The position numbers and the translations under genes are program-made. The notes under the pieces were generated by a model that searched no databases, had not been told where the DNA came from, and saw only the letters and a program-made list of their open reading frames with translations. Positions 52,101-61,476 of a stretch of 64,000 nucleotides of DNA are shown one piece after another. How positions within the stretch are numbered: the stretch's first letter is position 1; the number at the start of each line of letters is the position of its first letter. The stretch is from [Leptolyngbya] sp. JSC-1 (lineage in GTDB: Bacteria > Cyanobacteriota > Cyanobacteriia > Elainellales > Elainellaceae): positions 2,579,714 to 2,643,713 of the forward strand of contig KL662191.1 in assembly GCA_000733415.1 (NCBI GenBank). Direction: 5' to 3'.

Positions 52101-53447
52101 CTAACTTTCCTTGAACTTGCCAGGATTATCCACCCCAGTCCTTGTCCAGTCGCAGGTGAAGCCTTTGGTGTCGGCTACAAATTGGTTCCAGGGGATGGGA
52201 TCAACGGGAGCAGGCGTTTCGTAGACAATCTCGAACAGGCCATCGTCGCGCACTTCCCCAATCCGCACGGTCTTGGAGATGTGGTGGTTGGTGTTCATCG
52301 TCACGGGGCCTCCCGGTGCTGCGAATTCCTGGCTATAGGCTGCTTCCCGCACTTTCTCTAGGCTAGAAGGCGTTCCTGCTTCGCCCGCTTTCTCAACCGC
52401 CTGCTTCCAGATATTGACTGAAATATAGGCGGCTTCCATCGGGTCGTTGGTGACGCGGTCATCGCCAAACTTGGCTTTGAAAGCCTCAACATACTTCTGG
52501 TTCTCTGGGCTTTCCACCGTCATGAAGTAGTTCCAGGCTGCGAAGTGCCCTTTGAGGAACTCGGTACCGATCGCCTTTACTTCTTCTTCCGCGATACTGA
52601 CCGACATGACTGGATACCGGTCTGGGGTCAGACCAGCACCCTGGAGCTGCTTGAAGAAGGCCACGTTGCTGTCGCCGTTCAGCGTATTGTAGATCACGCC
52701 GCCATTGGGCAGAGCCGAACGAATCTTGGCAATGATTGGGGTGACTTCGGTGCTGCCGAGCGGCAGGTAATCTTCACCCACAGTCTTGCCGCCTTTGGCT
52801 TCGAGCTGGGCTTTGATAATTGTGTTGGCGGTGCGGGGGAAGACATAGTCGGAACCAACCAGGTAGAAATCTTTGCCCTTTTCTTCCAGCAGCCAGTCTA
52901 CCGAAGGCTCAATCTGCTGGTTGGGTGCGGCACCGGTGTAAAAGATGTTTTTGGAGCATTCCTGCCCTTCATACTGCACCGGGTAGAACAGCATGTGGTT
53001 CTTTTCTTCAAACACAGGCAAAACCGCCTTGCGGCTAGCCGAGGTCCAGCAGCCAAAGATCACCACGACCTGATCTTCATCGATCAGCTTTCTGGCTTTC
53101 TCTGCAAAGGTAGGCCAATCCGAAGCTCCATCTTCCTTGACTGCCTCGATTTGCTTACCGAGCAAACCGCCTGCCTTGTTGATTTCTTCGATTGCCAGTT
53201 CGGTAGAATCCACCACGCTCTTTTCCGAGATCGCCATCGTACCGCTGAGCGAGTGAAGGATACCCACTTTGATAGTATCCCCTCCAGCCGCAGCGGCTGG
53301 CGAATCCGCTGGAGAAGCATCGGCTGCGGGAGACTCGGAACCTGTACCCGTTGTGGTGCCACCAGCACAAGCCTTCAGCAGGATGCTCGTTCCTAAGGTT
53401 GCAGAACCATATAGTAAAAACTTACGCCGACCAAATTGCCTAGTCAT
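52101..53447 (-). CDS. urtA: Urea ABC transporter substrate-binding protein UrtA
   Basis: This is the periplasmic urea receptor, about 448 residues. The start at 53447 (MTRQFGRRKFLLYG) is chosen because AGGAG lies 11 bases upstream and it puts a twin-arginine motif and a lipobox-like LKAC at the N-terminus. A Ser/Pro/Ala linker leads to the ligand-binding fold of the LivJ type: IKVGILHSLSGTMAISEKS, LDFYLVGSDYVFPRTA-type segments, FGCWTSASRKAVLPVFE and NDPMEAAYISVNIW. It is the first gene of the transport part of a minus-strand operon, with ureG just upstream. Such genes are usually under nitrogen control, but a clear NtcA site was not found. Confidence 0.96.
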   Translation of the reverse strand: MTRQFGRRKFLLYGSATLGTSILLKACAGGTTTGTGSESPAADASPADSPAAAAGGDTIKVGILHSLSGTMAISEKSVVDSTELAIEEINKAGGLLGKQIEAVKEDGASDWPTFAEKARKLIDEDQVVVIFGCWTSASRKAVLPVFEEKNHMLFYPVQYEGQECSKNIFYTGAAPNQQIEPSVDWLLEEKGKDFYLVGSDYVFPRTANTIIKAQLEAKGGKTVGEDYLPLGSTEVTPIIAKIRSALPNGGVIYNTLNGDSNVAFFKQLQGAGLTPDRYPVMSVSIAEEEVKAIGTEFLKGHFAAWNYFMTVESPENQKYVEAFKAKFGDDRVTNDPMEAAYISVNIWKQAVEKAGEAGTPSSLEKVREAAYSQEFAAPGGPVTMNTNHHISKTVRIGEVRDDGLFEIVYETPAPVDPIPWNQFVADTKGFTCDWTRTGVDNPGKFKES

Positions 53448-53579
53448 CGAATCTATTACTCCTGTTGGGGGGTTACGCATAGAGAAAACCCGCACTAAGC
53501 GATGGTATGTCCGGGTTTATCGAAAATTTGTATTCTAGTACACAATTCTCGATGGGGAGCATACTTTTTCCAGCGGGTT

Positions 53580-54227
53580 TTATTGCTCTGACAATCCCCT
53601 AGAGGAGGATATTGATGCAGGAACTGCATGGTTTCCCATATGTAAGCGGATTAGGTCAATCACTGTCTCCAATCCCTGCTTCGTTTTAAGATTTGTGAAA
53701 ACAAATGGTTTGTCGCCTCGCATCCGGCGAGCATCCCGGTCCATCACCCCTAAATCAGCCCCCACTAACGGCGCTAGGTCGATCTTGTTGATTACTAGCA
53801 GATCGGATTTGGTGATCCCCGGTCCGCCTTTGCGGGGAATTTTGTCACCCGCTGCCACATCGATCACATAAATGGTCAAATCGACCAGTTCTGGACTGAA
53901 GGTAGAAGCCAGATTGTCACCCCCGCTTTCCACAAAGATCAGGTCGAGATGATTAAACTGGCGTTCTAACTGTTCAATCGCCACTAGGTTAATCGAGGCA
54001 TCTTCTCGAATTGCCGTATGGGGGCAGCCTCCGGTTTCTACGCCCACAATCCGCTCACGCTCTAATGCCTGACTCCGTACCAAAAACTGAGCGTCTTCTT
54101 GGGTATAGATGTCGTTGGTGACGACGGCAATCTCAAATTCATCCCGCAGCGCCTGACACAAAACATTCACCAACGCGGTCTTTCCCGATCCAACCGGACC
54201 AGCAATTCCCACTCGAAAGGTTTGCAT
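53580..54227 (-). CDS. ureG: Urease accessory GTPase UreG
   Basis: UreG uses GTP to drive nickel insertion into urease, together with UreE, UreF and UreH/D. The 215-residue protein has a P-loop (GPVGSGKT, residues 10-17), the metal-linked GGCPH motif (VETGGCPHTAIRED), the ESGGDNLA switch segment and NKID for guanine recognition. It is cytoplasmic. It lies upstream of urtA in one minus-strand gene series. ureA, ureB, ureC and ureD are not in the window. Confidence 0.97.
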   Translation of the reverse strand: MQTFRVGIAGPVGSGKTALVNVLCQALRDEFEIAVVTNDIYTQEDAQFLVRSQALERERIVGVETGGCPHTAIREDASINLVAIEQLERQFNHLDLIFVESGGDNLASTFSPELVDLTIYVIDVAAGDKIPRKGGPGITKSDLLVINKIDLAPLVGADLGVMDRDARRMRGDKPFVFTNLKTKQGLETVIDLIRLHMGNHAVPASISSSRGLSEQ

Positions 54228-54305
54228 GCTTTCACTCCACCAGTCGAACTCTGCTCTGCATTGTAGGGCGGCCAGGTGAGAATGAAAGATTTCCTTAGCA
54301 TCTTC

Positions 54306-54836
54306 CTAGATTCTGTCCTCTAGCTTGGGGGCATTGGGCAGCTCAAACAGGCGACTGACCTTAAGGCGAAATCCTGGAATGACTGACTCTCCATCTAGCT
54401 CGTCGTCTGGCAGTAACCGCTGGAGTTTCAGGCCATCTTGCAAGCGATAGACATCCACCACCTGAATCGCTGGATGAATCACCCAAACCAGCCGCACGCC
54501 TGAGCGTTGATACTGCAAAATCTTTTGGTCGATTTCTGAGACATCATCGCCCTTGGATAACACTTCAACGGCCAGATCAGGCGCAAAATCGGCATTTTGG
54601 TCAATCCGAACCGGCAAACGCTCGCGGCTGACAAATGATAGATCGGGCAGGCGAGTTGGCTTCTGTCCGACAAAGCGATAGGTGGTTTGGGAATTACAGA
54701 CGAGGCCCAATCCCTTCTCCTCGACATACATATCGAGATAGCGCCCCAAGCGGATGCCAATTGCCCCATGCTCTAAACTTGGCATCTCCTGTAGTTCTTC
54801 GTCCTCATATTCAGCCAGCGTCTCAACTTGGGACAT
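54306..54836 (-). CDS. Uma2 family (DUF820) endonuclease-like protein
   Basis: This 176-residue protein has a PD-(D/E)XK-type fold common in cyanobacteria. The core motif is visible in FAPDLAVEVLSKGDD followed by QKILQYQRSGVRLVWVIHP. The start at 54836 (MSQVETLAEYE) is supported by AGGAG five bases upstream; longer frames reach 54890. It has no sequence-based link to urea metabolism, yet sits between ureF and ureG. The families multiply in cyanobacterial genomes and their biological role is not settled. A decayed relative of another subgroup is at 55643-55799. Confidence 0.88.
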   Translation of the reverse strand: MSQVETLAEYEDEELQEMPSLEHGAIGIRLGRYLDMYVEEKGLGLVCNSQTTYRFVGQKPTRLPDLSFVSRERLPVRIDQNADFAPDLAVEVLSKGDDVSEIDQKILQYQRSGVRLVWVIHPAIQVVDVYRLQDGLKLQRLLPDDELDGESVIPGFRLKVSRLFELPNAPKLEDRI

Positions 54837-54925
54837 TACCACTCCTGCGTGTCTATTTTGATCCTGCATCAAATGCTGCCATTTACTCAAGCGTAATTCG
54901 AGTTATGTGAAAGCACATACTGTTC

Positions 54926-54980
54926 GTGTAGCTACGGTTTTAACCGCTAATTAACTGCGAAACAAATTAACTGCGAAATA
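54926..54980. repeat. Palindromic repeat and 16-bp duplication at the end of ureF
   Basis: GTGTAGCTACGGTTTTAACC (from 54926) is a relative of the palindrome at 4915-4945. A 16-bp unit, AATTAACTGCGAAACA, is repeated with one mismatch (54949-54964, 54965-54980); the second copy contains the ureF stop codon, so the end of ureF was duplicated downstream. Confidence 0.8.
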
Positions 54981-55641
54981 GCCGGGAGTAGAGCGTTTCA
55001 TGGTTCATGCTCGCTAGCGATACGCCCCAGCTACAGCATTCCAACTGGTCATCCTGAAGCTTGAGAACCTGTTGGCTGGTCTGAGCCAGTTGGGGTTGGA
55101 GGTTGAGTAACAGCCGCTGGCCTTGGGTTTGCCCTAGGGGAATCAGCCGCACGCCGGCGTTGATTAAATTAGCAGCCCAACTTTGCAGATACCCCAACAC
55201 TGCTGACGCCAGATCGATCTGCCAATAGGCTGCCGCGACTGCAAAGCTAATCGCAAAGTTAATTGGCTCGGTGATTTGGTTGAACAAGTCCTGGGTTGCT
55301 GGTTCTAGATCACGCAATAGCCGCGAAAGGGATTGCCCCATCTGCCAGCTCTGTGCCCGCAGTTCGGTGGTGTCGCGCAAGGCAGACAGCCATTGGTTCC
55401 AATTATTGAGACGGTCCAGATCGGAATTCAGCGCTGCATCATAGGCTCGCACCAGCACGGCGGCTTCAACCCGAATGGCTCCGTAGCGTAATTCCTGCAT
55501 CAGCCACTGTTCGAGTTGAGCGGCGGTTTGAATCGCTTGGGCCTGCACCAGCGTTTCGATGCCTTCCGAGTAGGTGTAGGCTCCTACCGGCAAGGCTGGA
55601 CTGACGAGTTGAAGCAGGGAAAGCAGAGAGGCCGTATTCAT
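54967..55641 (-). CDS. ureF: Urease accessory protein UreF
   Basis: UreF bridges urease and UreG and acts as a gate for nickel delivery. The 224-residue helical protein has the family signatures: LLQLVSPALPVGAYTYSEGIET at the start, FAISFAVAAAYWQIDL, YLQSWAANLINAGVRLIPLGQTQGQRLL. It is cytoplasmic and belongs to the same minus-strand series as ureE and ureG, but is separated from each by a Uma2 gene or Uma2 remnant. Confidence 0.96.
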   Translation of the reverse strand: MNTASLLSLLQLVSPALPVGAYTYSEGIETLVQAQAIQTAAQLEQWLMQELRYGAIRVEAAVLVRAYDAALNSDLDRLNNWNQWLSALRDTTELRAQSWQMGQSLSRLLRDLEPATQDLFNQITEPINFAISFAVAAAYWQIDLASAVLGYLQSWAANLINAGVRLIPLGQTQGQRLLLNLQPQLAQTSQQVLKLQDDQLECCSWGVSLASMNHETLYSRLFRS

Positions 55642-55642
55642 T

Positions 55643-55799
55643 TCATTCCAGTAGGCGGTTAACGGAAATGGTGATGTCTGGAAACGCCAGCGGGCAACTC
55701 TGAGGCTGAGTCCAGACCTGTTGCGAGAGATAGCCTGCCGGAGTCGGAGACCGGAATATGGTAGTCAGCGATCGTCCATTTTGCTGTTGTGAATGCCAT
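55643..55799 (-). pseudogene. Uma2 (DUF820) remnant with internal deletion
   Basis: The minus strand begins at 55799 with MAFTTAKWTIADYH, the usual N-terminus of Uma2 proteins, then jumps frame straight to a Uma2 C-terminus (IFRSPTPAGYLSQQVWTQ, SCPLAFPDITISVNRLLE) ending two bases from the ureF start. About 120 central residues are missing. Frames before and after the junction differ, as a deletion would give. It fills the gap between ureE and ureF. Confidence 0.8.
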
Positions 55800-55828
55800 A
55801 GCGCGTTCTCCAATCAAACTCAACTCGG

Positions 55829-56287
55829 CTAGGAATGGGCATGGTGATGCTGAGAAACTTGCCCATAAGCGCCACTTTCCGGCTCAAAGGGCAGAATCGC
55901 GGGCGCGACCTGAAGTCCCATTTGTTCTAGCATCGATTGCAGCACCGGATCGGGTGAGAGCCGCAGATAGGTTTCGGTCACCTCCAGCGGCACATGGCGA
56001 TTTCCTAGATGATAGGCGGCTCTGAGCAAATCGAGCGGTGTTTTGGCGGTTACCACCAGCACGGGCTCCGGTTTGGCAATTACCCGCACCAAACAGCGTT
56101 GATCCTCGGATTGCAGCAGATCGCCATGCCGCAGGACGGTGCCCCTCGGTAAGTGCAGGTAAACACCTTCTCCGGTTTCGGTTTCAAAATAGTGGCGCGA
56201 GCGGGTGCGTTCTTCGGCGGTGAGAGCCAGGGTATGCTGCACAGTAGCAGTAGGATCAGGCGTCAGGCGGTGAGTTAGGGTCAGCAT
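55829..56287 (-). CDS. ureE: Urease accessory nickel chaperone UreE
   Basis: UreE binds nickel and hands it to the UreG complex. The 152-residue protein has an N-terminal peptide-binding domain (LRHGDLLQSEDQRCLVRVIAKPE) and a C-terminal metal-binding domain (AAYHLGNRHVPLEV, with its conserved histidine). A short histidine-rich tail QHHHAHS ends the protein and probably binds extra nickel. It is the first gene of the minus-strand urease/transport series seen here. Confidence 0.95.
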   Translation of the reverse strand: MLTLTHRLTPDPTATVQHTLALTAEERTRSRHYFETETGEGVYLHLPRGTVLRHGDLLQSEDQRCLVRVIAKPEPVLVVTAKTPLDLLRAAYHLGNRHVPLEVTETYLRLSPDPVLQSMLEQMGLQVAPAILPFEPESGAYGQVSQHHHAHS

Positions 56288-56402
56288 GGCGAAAAATGCA
56301 AAAGCAAAAACGGTGGCAACTAGTTAACACCAGACTACCACCGCTATCAGAACCGATTTTTCGTTACCGTTGACTGAAAGATTGAAGTGCTAGTTCAATC
56401 GC

Positions 56403-58880
56403 TTATTCAACCGCCTGGGGCAGCAGCTCCCGTGTTTGCTCAGCTCGGATTTGCACTTGCCCTTCTTCGCCAATGTCAACAATAGCCGTTTCGCCCGACT
56501 TGATCCGACCGGAAAGAATTTCCTCAGCTAAAGTATCCTCCAGCAGGCGCATAATCGCTCGACGCAGCGGACGGGCACCATAGCTGGGGTTATACCCTTC
56601 TTCCACCAAGCGGTCTTTGAACTTCTCGGTGACTTCCAGGGTAATGCCGTGCTGCTCTTGCAGGCGTCCGTAGACTTCCTTCAACAGGATGTCGCCGATC
56701 TGCTTCACCTCTTCCTTGCTGAGCTGACGGAAGACAATGATCTCGTCGAGACGGTTGAGGAATTCTGGCCGGAAGTACTGCTTCAGTTCTTCGTTCACCA
56801 AGGAGCGAATCCGGGTGTACTGAGCATCGGCTGCATTCTCGGCAAAGTCGAAACCGAGGCCACCGCCGCCCTTCTCGATCACCTTAGAACCGATGTTGGA
56901 GGTCATGATCAGCAGTGTGTTCTTGAAGTCTACCGTGCGGCCCTTGGCGTCGGTCAAACGACCATCTTCCAGGATTTGCAGCAGCATGTTGAACACATCG
57001 GGGTGAGCTTTTTCGATTTCGTCGAATAGCACCACCGTGTAGGGCCGCCGCCGCACTGCTTCGGTGAGCTGACCACCCTCGTTGTAGCCGACATAGCCCG
57101 GAGGCGAACCGATCAGCTTGGATACCGTATGGCGCTCCATAAATTCCGACATATCCAGCCGGATCATGGCTTCCTCAGAGCCGAAGAAGTAGGCAGCTAG
57201 CGACTTCGCCAATTCCGTCTTACCAACGCCGGTGGGACCGGAGAAGATAAAGCTGGCAATTGGACGGTTGGGGTTCTTTAGACCAACGCGAGCACGCCGG
57301 ATGGCGCGAGAAATCGCTTTGACGGCTTCTTCTTGACCCACCATGCGCTGATGCAGGGTGTCTTCCATGTGCAGCAGCTTCTCGGATTCAGACTCGGTGA
57401 GCTTATTGACCGGAATTCCCGTCCAAGAGGCGACGATTTGGGCAATGTCGTCCTCACCCACAACCGGGGAATCATCGCCACTTTCGCTGGAATCCGAGGT
57501 TTTCTTGTTCTGAGCAATCGCCCGGATCTCAGCCTTGATTTCCATTTCGCGGTCGCGCAGCTCACCGGCTCGGTCAAAGTCTTGTGAACGAACCGCATCG
57601 TCTTTTTCCTTCAGAACCTGACGCAGTTCCTTATCAAGCTCCTTGGCCGCAGGCGGCAATTGGGAGTTGATCAACCGCACGCGAGAACCCGCTTCATCGA
57701 TCAGGTCGATGGCCTTATCCGGCAGATAGCGGTCAGAAATATAGCGATCCGAGAGCTTGGCGGCAGCTTCCAGGGCTTCATCGGAAATTTTCAGCTTATG
57801 GTGCTGCTCATAACGATCGCGCAGACCATGCAGAATTTCGATCGTTTCGGTCACTGTCGGTTCACCCACCATCACTGGCTGGAAGCGGCGTTCCAGAGCG
57901 GCATCCCGCTCGATGTGTTTACGGTATTCATCGAGGGTAGTCGCACCAATACACTGGAGTTCACCCCGTGCTAAAGCAGGCTTGAGGATGTTGGCCGCAT
58001 CAATTGCGCCTTCAGCGGCACCGGCTCCAATCAGAGTGTGTACCTCGTCGATCACCAGGATGACGTTTCCGGCTTGGCGGATCTCATCCATGATTTTCTT
58101 CAAGCGCTCTTCAAATTCACCGCGATACTTGGTGCCAGCAACTAGCAAACCGATATCCAGGGTGACGACCCGCTTTTCTTCTAAAATGTCGGGCACATCC
58201 CCGTTAGAGATACGCTGGGCTAAGCCTTCGGCAATGGCCGTTTTACCAACTCCAGGCTCACCGATCAGCACCGGATTGTTTTTAGTTCTACGACCCAGAA
58301 TCTGAATCACCCGCTCAATCTCTTTCTGGCGGCCCACGACTGGATCGAGCTTGCCTTCCGCGGCCATTTGGGTCAGGTTCGAGCCAAATTCATCGAGCGT
58401 GGGAGTCTTGGTGCGGCCCTGACTACCTCCTGCAGACACTTCCGCCGTCTCACCCAGCATCCGAATTACTTGTGTTCTGACCTTAGAGAGATCGACACCC
58501 AGGTTTTCTAGCACCCTAGCCGCGACCCCTTCCCCTTCACGGATCAAACCAAGCAGCAAGTGTTCCGTGCCAATGTAGTTGTGTCCGAGCTGGCGTGCCT
58601 CTTCCAAGGACAGCTCCAACACCCGCTTAGCTCGTGGTGTGAAGGGAATCTCAACGGCAACAAAGCCAGACCCCCGACCGATAATTTTTTCGACTTCAAT
58701 CCGGGCATCTTTAAGGTTGACACCCATAGATTTCAGCACTTTGGCGGCGACGCCGGTCCCTTCTCCAATCAGACCCAGGAGGATCTGCTCTGTACCGACA
58801 AAATTATGTCCCAGGCGACGAGCTTCTTCCTGGGCAAGCATAATCACCTTAATAGCTTTCTCTGTGAAGCGTTCAAACAT
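56403..58880 (-). CDS. clpC: ATP-dependent Clp protease ATP-binding subunit ClpC
   Basis: ClpC unfolds proteins for the Clp protease. The 825-residue protein has two N-terminal repeats (about 1-150), a first AAA+ module (Walker A GEPGVGKT, 207-214), a UVR/middle coiled-coil domain (about 420-465; KDDAVRSQDFDRAGELRDREM), and a second AAA+ module (Walker A GPTGVGKTE). AGGA precedes the ATG by five bases. The length and middle domain are those of cyanobacterial and chloroplast ClpC. It is in the cytoplasm. No adaptor or protease gene is adjacent. Confidence 0.97.
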   Translation of the reverse strand: MFERFTEKAIKVIMLAQEEARRLGHNFVGTEQILLGLIGEGTGVAAKVLKSMGVNLKDARIEVEKIIGRGSGFVAVEIPFTPRAKRVLELSLEEARQLGHNYIGTEHLLLGLIREGEGVAARVLENLGVDLSKVRTQVIRMLGETAEVSAGGSQGRTKTPTLDEFGSNLTQMAAEGKLDPVVGRQKEIERVIQILGRRTKNNPVLIGEPGVGKTAIAEGLAQRISNGDVPDILEEKRVVTLDIGLLVAGTKYRGEFEERLKKIMDEIRQAGNVILVIDEVHTLIGAGAAEGAIDAANILKPALARGELQCIGATTLDEYRKHIERDAALERRFQPVMVGEPTVTETIEILHGLRDRYEQHHKLKISDEALEAAAKLSDRYISDRYLPDKAIDLIDEAGSRVRLINSQLPPAAKELDKELRQVLKEKDDAVRSQDFDRAGELRDREMEIKAEIRAIAQNKKTSDSSESGDDSPVVGEDDIAQIVASWTGIPVNKLTESESEKLLHMEDTLHQRMVGQEEAVKAISRAIRRARVGLKNPNRPIASFIFSGPTGVGKTELAKSLAAYFFGSEEAMIRLDMSEFMERHTVSKLIGSPPGYVGYNEGGQLTEAVRRRPYTVVLFDEIEKAHPDVFNMLLQILEDGRLTDAKGRTVDFKNTLLIMTSNIGSKVIEKGGGGLGFDFAENAADAQYTRIRSLVNEELKQYFRPEFLNRLDEIIVFRQLSKEEVKQIGDILLKEVYGRLQEQHGITLEVTEKFKDRLVEEGYNPSYGARPLRRAIMRLLEDTLAEEILSGRIKSGETAIVDIGEEGQVQIRAEQTRELLPQAVE

Positions 58881-59103
58881 GGCGTTCCTTTATCACCTGG
58901 TGCGAACCGGTACGCTGATTTTAGCATAGGAAAATCCTCAAGCTGTCAGGATTGGACAGCAGGAATCAGGTAGGGATCTCCGAAAGTAAGCCGCAGATCG
59001 TTGCTAAATCAGCGTTGAATTAAAAATTTGGGGATCAAGGAACGATGGTGGAATCACACGATAAACTCCCGAAGGGAAATTTTGCGAAAAAAGTAAGCCC
59101 ACG

Positions 59104-59727
59104 TCAAGAGGCTGGAGAAAATTTAACCTGAGAGGGATACCAATCGGTATCTGGAAATGCAGACAAACGCCATCCTGCCTGCTGCAACCGCTGGCTCACT
59201 TGCTGCTGCCATTGCTGAAGCGCCACCTGAAACTCCGGACGCTGTAGATCTTTACGCCAGAGGATCAGCGCGTCTTCGCCGGTGTCCTGGTAATAGCTGC
59301 GCCGCTGCCCGACGGCTTCAAAGCCAAATTTCTGGTAGAGTGCAATCGCCGTTTGGTTGGATATCCGTACCTCTAGTGTTGCCCATTCCAGCCCTCTACG
59401 CCAAGCCAAAACCAGCAGGGTGTACAGCAGAAGCTGACCCAGCCCTTGCTTTCGATAGGCAGGATCGACCGCCAGCAGGGTGATGTGAGCTTCGTCGGCA
59501 ATCGCCCAGGTGCAAGCTAAGCCAATCAAAGGCTTACTATTATCTAAATTGCCCTCAAATAGTCCGGGAGCATCAACGGGCTGTAGGACGAGCAAATCAC
59601 TGTTAGGACTGTCGATTTCCCGCTGATATCCGGCCTCGGTCCATAAACCGCCAAGGCAACGTTGATCCAGTTCCACGGCTTCTGGCAGATGGGTGATGGT
59701 GAGTGGCTGGAGCGCTAGAAATTTCAC
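59104..59727 (-). CDS. rimI: Ribosomal-protein-alanine N-acetyltransferase RimI-like
   Basis: This GNAT-family acetyltransferase (207 residues) would add an acetyl group to an N-terminal alanine of a small ribosomal protein. The acetyl-CoA-binding loop is visible in LLAVDPAYRKQGLGQLLLYTLL, followed by the typical LEVRISNQTAIALYQKFGFEAVGQRRSYYQD. The C-terminal extension (about 160-207) is longer than in short bacterial RimI proteins. It lies 223 bases from clpC on the same strand. The substrate is inferred from family resemblance. Confidence 0.85.
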   Translation of the reverse strand: MKFLALQPLTITHLPEAVELDQRCLGGLWTEAGYQREIDSPNSDLLVLQPVDAPGLFEGNLDNSKPLIGLACTWAIADEAHITLLAVDPAYRKQGLGQLLLYTLLVLAWRRGLEWATLEVRISNQTAIALYQKFGFEAVGQRRSYYQDTGEDALILWRKDLQRPEFQVALQQWQQQVSQRLQQAGWRLSAFPDTDWYPSQVKFSPAS

Positions 59728-59900
59728 AAAAGCCGCAAAATCGAATCAGGATGCACAGCCCTCAATTGTACACTGGTTATAGATGAGGAATTTGACGCAT
59801 TCGCGTTCAATTATTCATTCGTCACTCTTTTTCACGCTTGATTGAGTAGCAACTTTATCAATAGCAACATCTAGCAACTTCTCAAGGATCAGCAATACGA

Positions 59901-61286
59901 ATGGTATCGACTCCTGCAACAGCGGCGGCTTCAGGTCGCCAATACTTGCCTGTTTTCAACACCGAAAATCCTTCGCCGAATCAATATCTGCTGCCGCTAA
60001 CCGCTCGCGTAAACGGTCAAAACCATTTGGAGATTGGCGGTTGTGATGTGCCAGCCCTGGTGCAGCGCTTTGGTACTCCATTGTACATCTTGGACGAGGC
60101 GACCCTGCGCACGGCTTGTCGCCAGTACCGGCAAGCATTCCAGACCTACTATCCAGGGGAATCGCTGGTGATTTACGCCTCGAAAGCCTGGAACTGTTTG
60201 GCCGTTTGCGCCATTGTTGCCTCTGAGGGAGTAGGCATCGATGTGGTTTCGGGCGGCGAGCTATTCACGGCGCTCCATGCAGGCATGAACCCAAAGACGA
60301 TGTACTTCCACGGCAACAACAAGTCAGTCGAAGAGCTGAAGTTTGCCATCGATACGGGCTGCACGATTGTGGTAGACAACTGGCTAGAGCTACAAACCCT
60401 AGCTGAGATGCAGCAGCCAGCTCGGATTATGCTACGCCTGACTCCCGGCATTGAGTGCCACACCCACGAATATATTCGCACCGGGCATCTCGACAGCAAG
60501 TTTGGCTTTGACCCCGACCATCTCGACCAGGTATTTAACTACGTCAGCCAACAGTCGGCGCTGGAATGTATTGGCCTCCATGCCCACATTGGCTCGCAGA
60601 TTTTTGAACTCCAGCCGCATGAGGACTTGACCGCTGTGATGGTGCAATGGTTGGGCAAAGCGGCTCAGTATGGTCTGCCCGTACAGGAACTCGACATTGG
60701 CGGTGGTCTAGGCATCCGCTATACCGAAGCTGACGATCCGCCCAGCATTGACGAATGGGTCAAAGTGATTTGCGACGGCATCGTGCGCGCCTGTCAAGCC
60801 CAAAATCTGCCGTTACCTAAACTCATAGCCGAGCCGGGACGTTCACTGATTGGTTCGGCCTGCGTCACCGCCTACACAGTCGGCAGCCACAAGGTGATTC
60901 CGAATACCCGGACCTATGTTGCGGTGGATGGCGGTATGTCAGACAATCCCCGTCCGATCACCTATCAATCGGTGTATCGCACGCTGGTTGCCAACCGGAT
61001 GTCTGAACCCTTGACTCAAACCGTCACCGTAGCCGGTAAGCACTGCGAATCGGGCGACATTGTGATCAAACAAGCCCAACTTCCCGAAACCCAACCCGGC
61101 GATGTGCTGGTAGTAATGGCAACCGGAGCCTACAACTATAGTATGGCCTCCAACTACAATCGCTTGCCGCGTCCGGCGGCGGTGCTGGTCAACGCTGGGG
61201 AAGCCAGCCTGATTCTGCAACGCGAAACCTACCAAGACTTGATTTGTCAAGACTGCCTGCCGGAACGACTACAGCAAGAGCTGTAG
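59901..61286 (+). CDS. lysA: Diaminopimelate decarboxylase
   Basis: LysA removes carbon dioxide from meso-diaminopimelate to make lysine, the last step of the pathway. The 461-residue PLP enzyme has the lysine that binds the cofactor in VIYASKAWNC, the phosphate-binding glycine loop in LDIGGGLGI, and the C-terminal active-site pieces in GKHCESGD and GAYNYSMASNYN. It is cytoplasmic. It is upstream of cdaA and uppS, a set found together in many cyanobacteria, which links lysine/DAP, c-di-AMP and wall precursor supply. Confidence 0.96.
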   Translation: MVSTPATAAASGRQYLPVFNTENPSPNQYLLPLTARVNGQNHLEIGGCDVPALVQRFGTPLYILDEATLRTACRQYRQAFQTYYPGESLVIYASKAWNCLAVCAIVASEGVGIDVVSGGELFTALHAGMNPKTMYFHGNNKSVEELKFAIDTGCTIVVDNWLELQTLAEMQQPARIMLRLTPGIECHTHEYIRTGHLDSKFGFDPDHLDQVFNYVSQQSALECIGLHAHIGSQIFELQPHEDLTAVMVQWLGKAAQYGLPVQELDIGGGLGIRYTEADDPPSIDEWVKVICDGIVRACQAQNLPLPKLIAEPGRSLIGSACVTAYTVGSHKVIPNTRTYVAVDGGMSDNPRPITYQSVYRTLVANRMSEPLTQTVTVAGKHCESGDIVIKQAQLPETQPGDVLVVMATGAYNYSMASNYNRLPRPAAVLVNAGEASLILQRETYQDLICQDCLPERLQQEL

Positions 61287-61291
61287 CCTTT

Positions 61292-61415
61292 AGTTTTGAG
61301 TTTTGTTGGCGCAGCCTGCGCAGAGCGCGTAGTTCTAAGTTTTGAATTGGATTGGTTACAAACTATGTGCTGAGTACAGGCAACGCCACTACAACTCAAA
61401 ACTTAAAACTCAAAA
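61292..61415. repeat. TTTTGAG-type inverted repeats between lysA and cdaA
   Basis: AGTTTTGAGTTTTG (61292-61305) and the opposite AACTCAAAACTTAAAACTC (from 61393) flank GC-rich palindromes such as GCGCAGCCTGCGC. The same repeat type is at 20151-20202 and 40432-40455. This block could form a long imperfect stem and may alter read-through from lysA to cdaA. Confidence 0.7.
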
Positions 61416-61476
61416 TTTTATTCAAAGCTTTCTAGTTTCAGTTAGTTATTTAGCAAGGTTCACCAACGTCGCTCAC

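Noticed and set aside
53530..53541. GTATTCTAGTAC near the urtA start, resembling an NtcA site
   Set aside because: The spacing between GTA and TAC is six bases; the nitrogen regulator needs eight, and no well-placed -10 box was seen.
61342..61476. 45-residue upstream extension of cdaA
   Set aside because: The extension runs through TTTTGAG-type intergenic repeats and is not seen in CdaA proteins.
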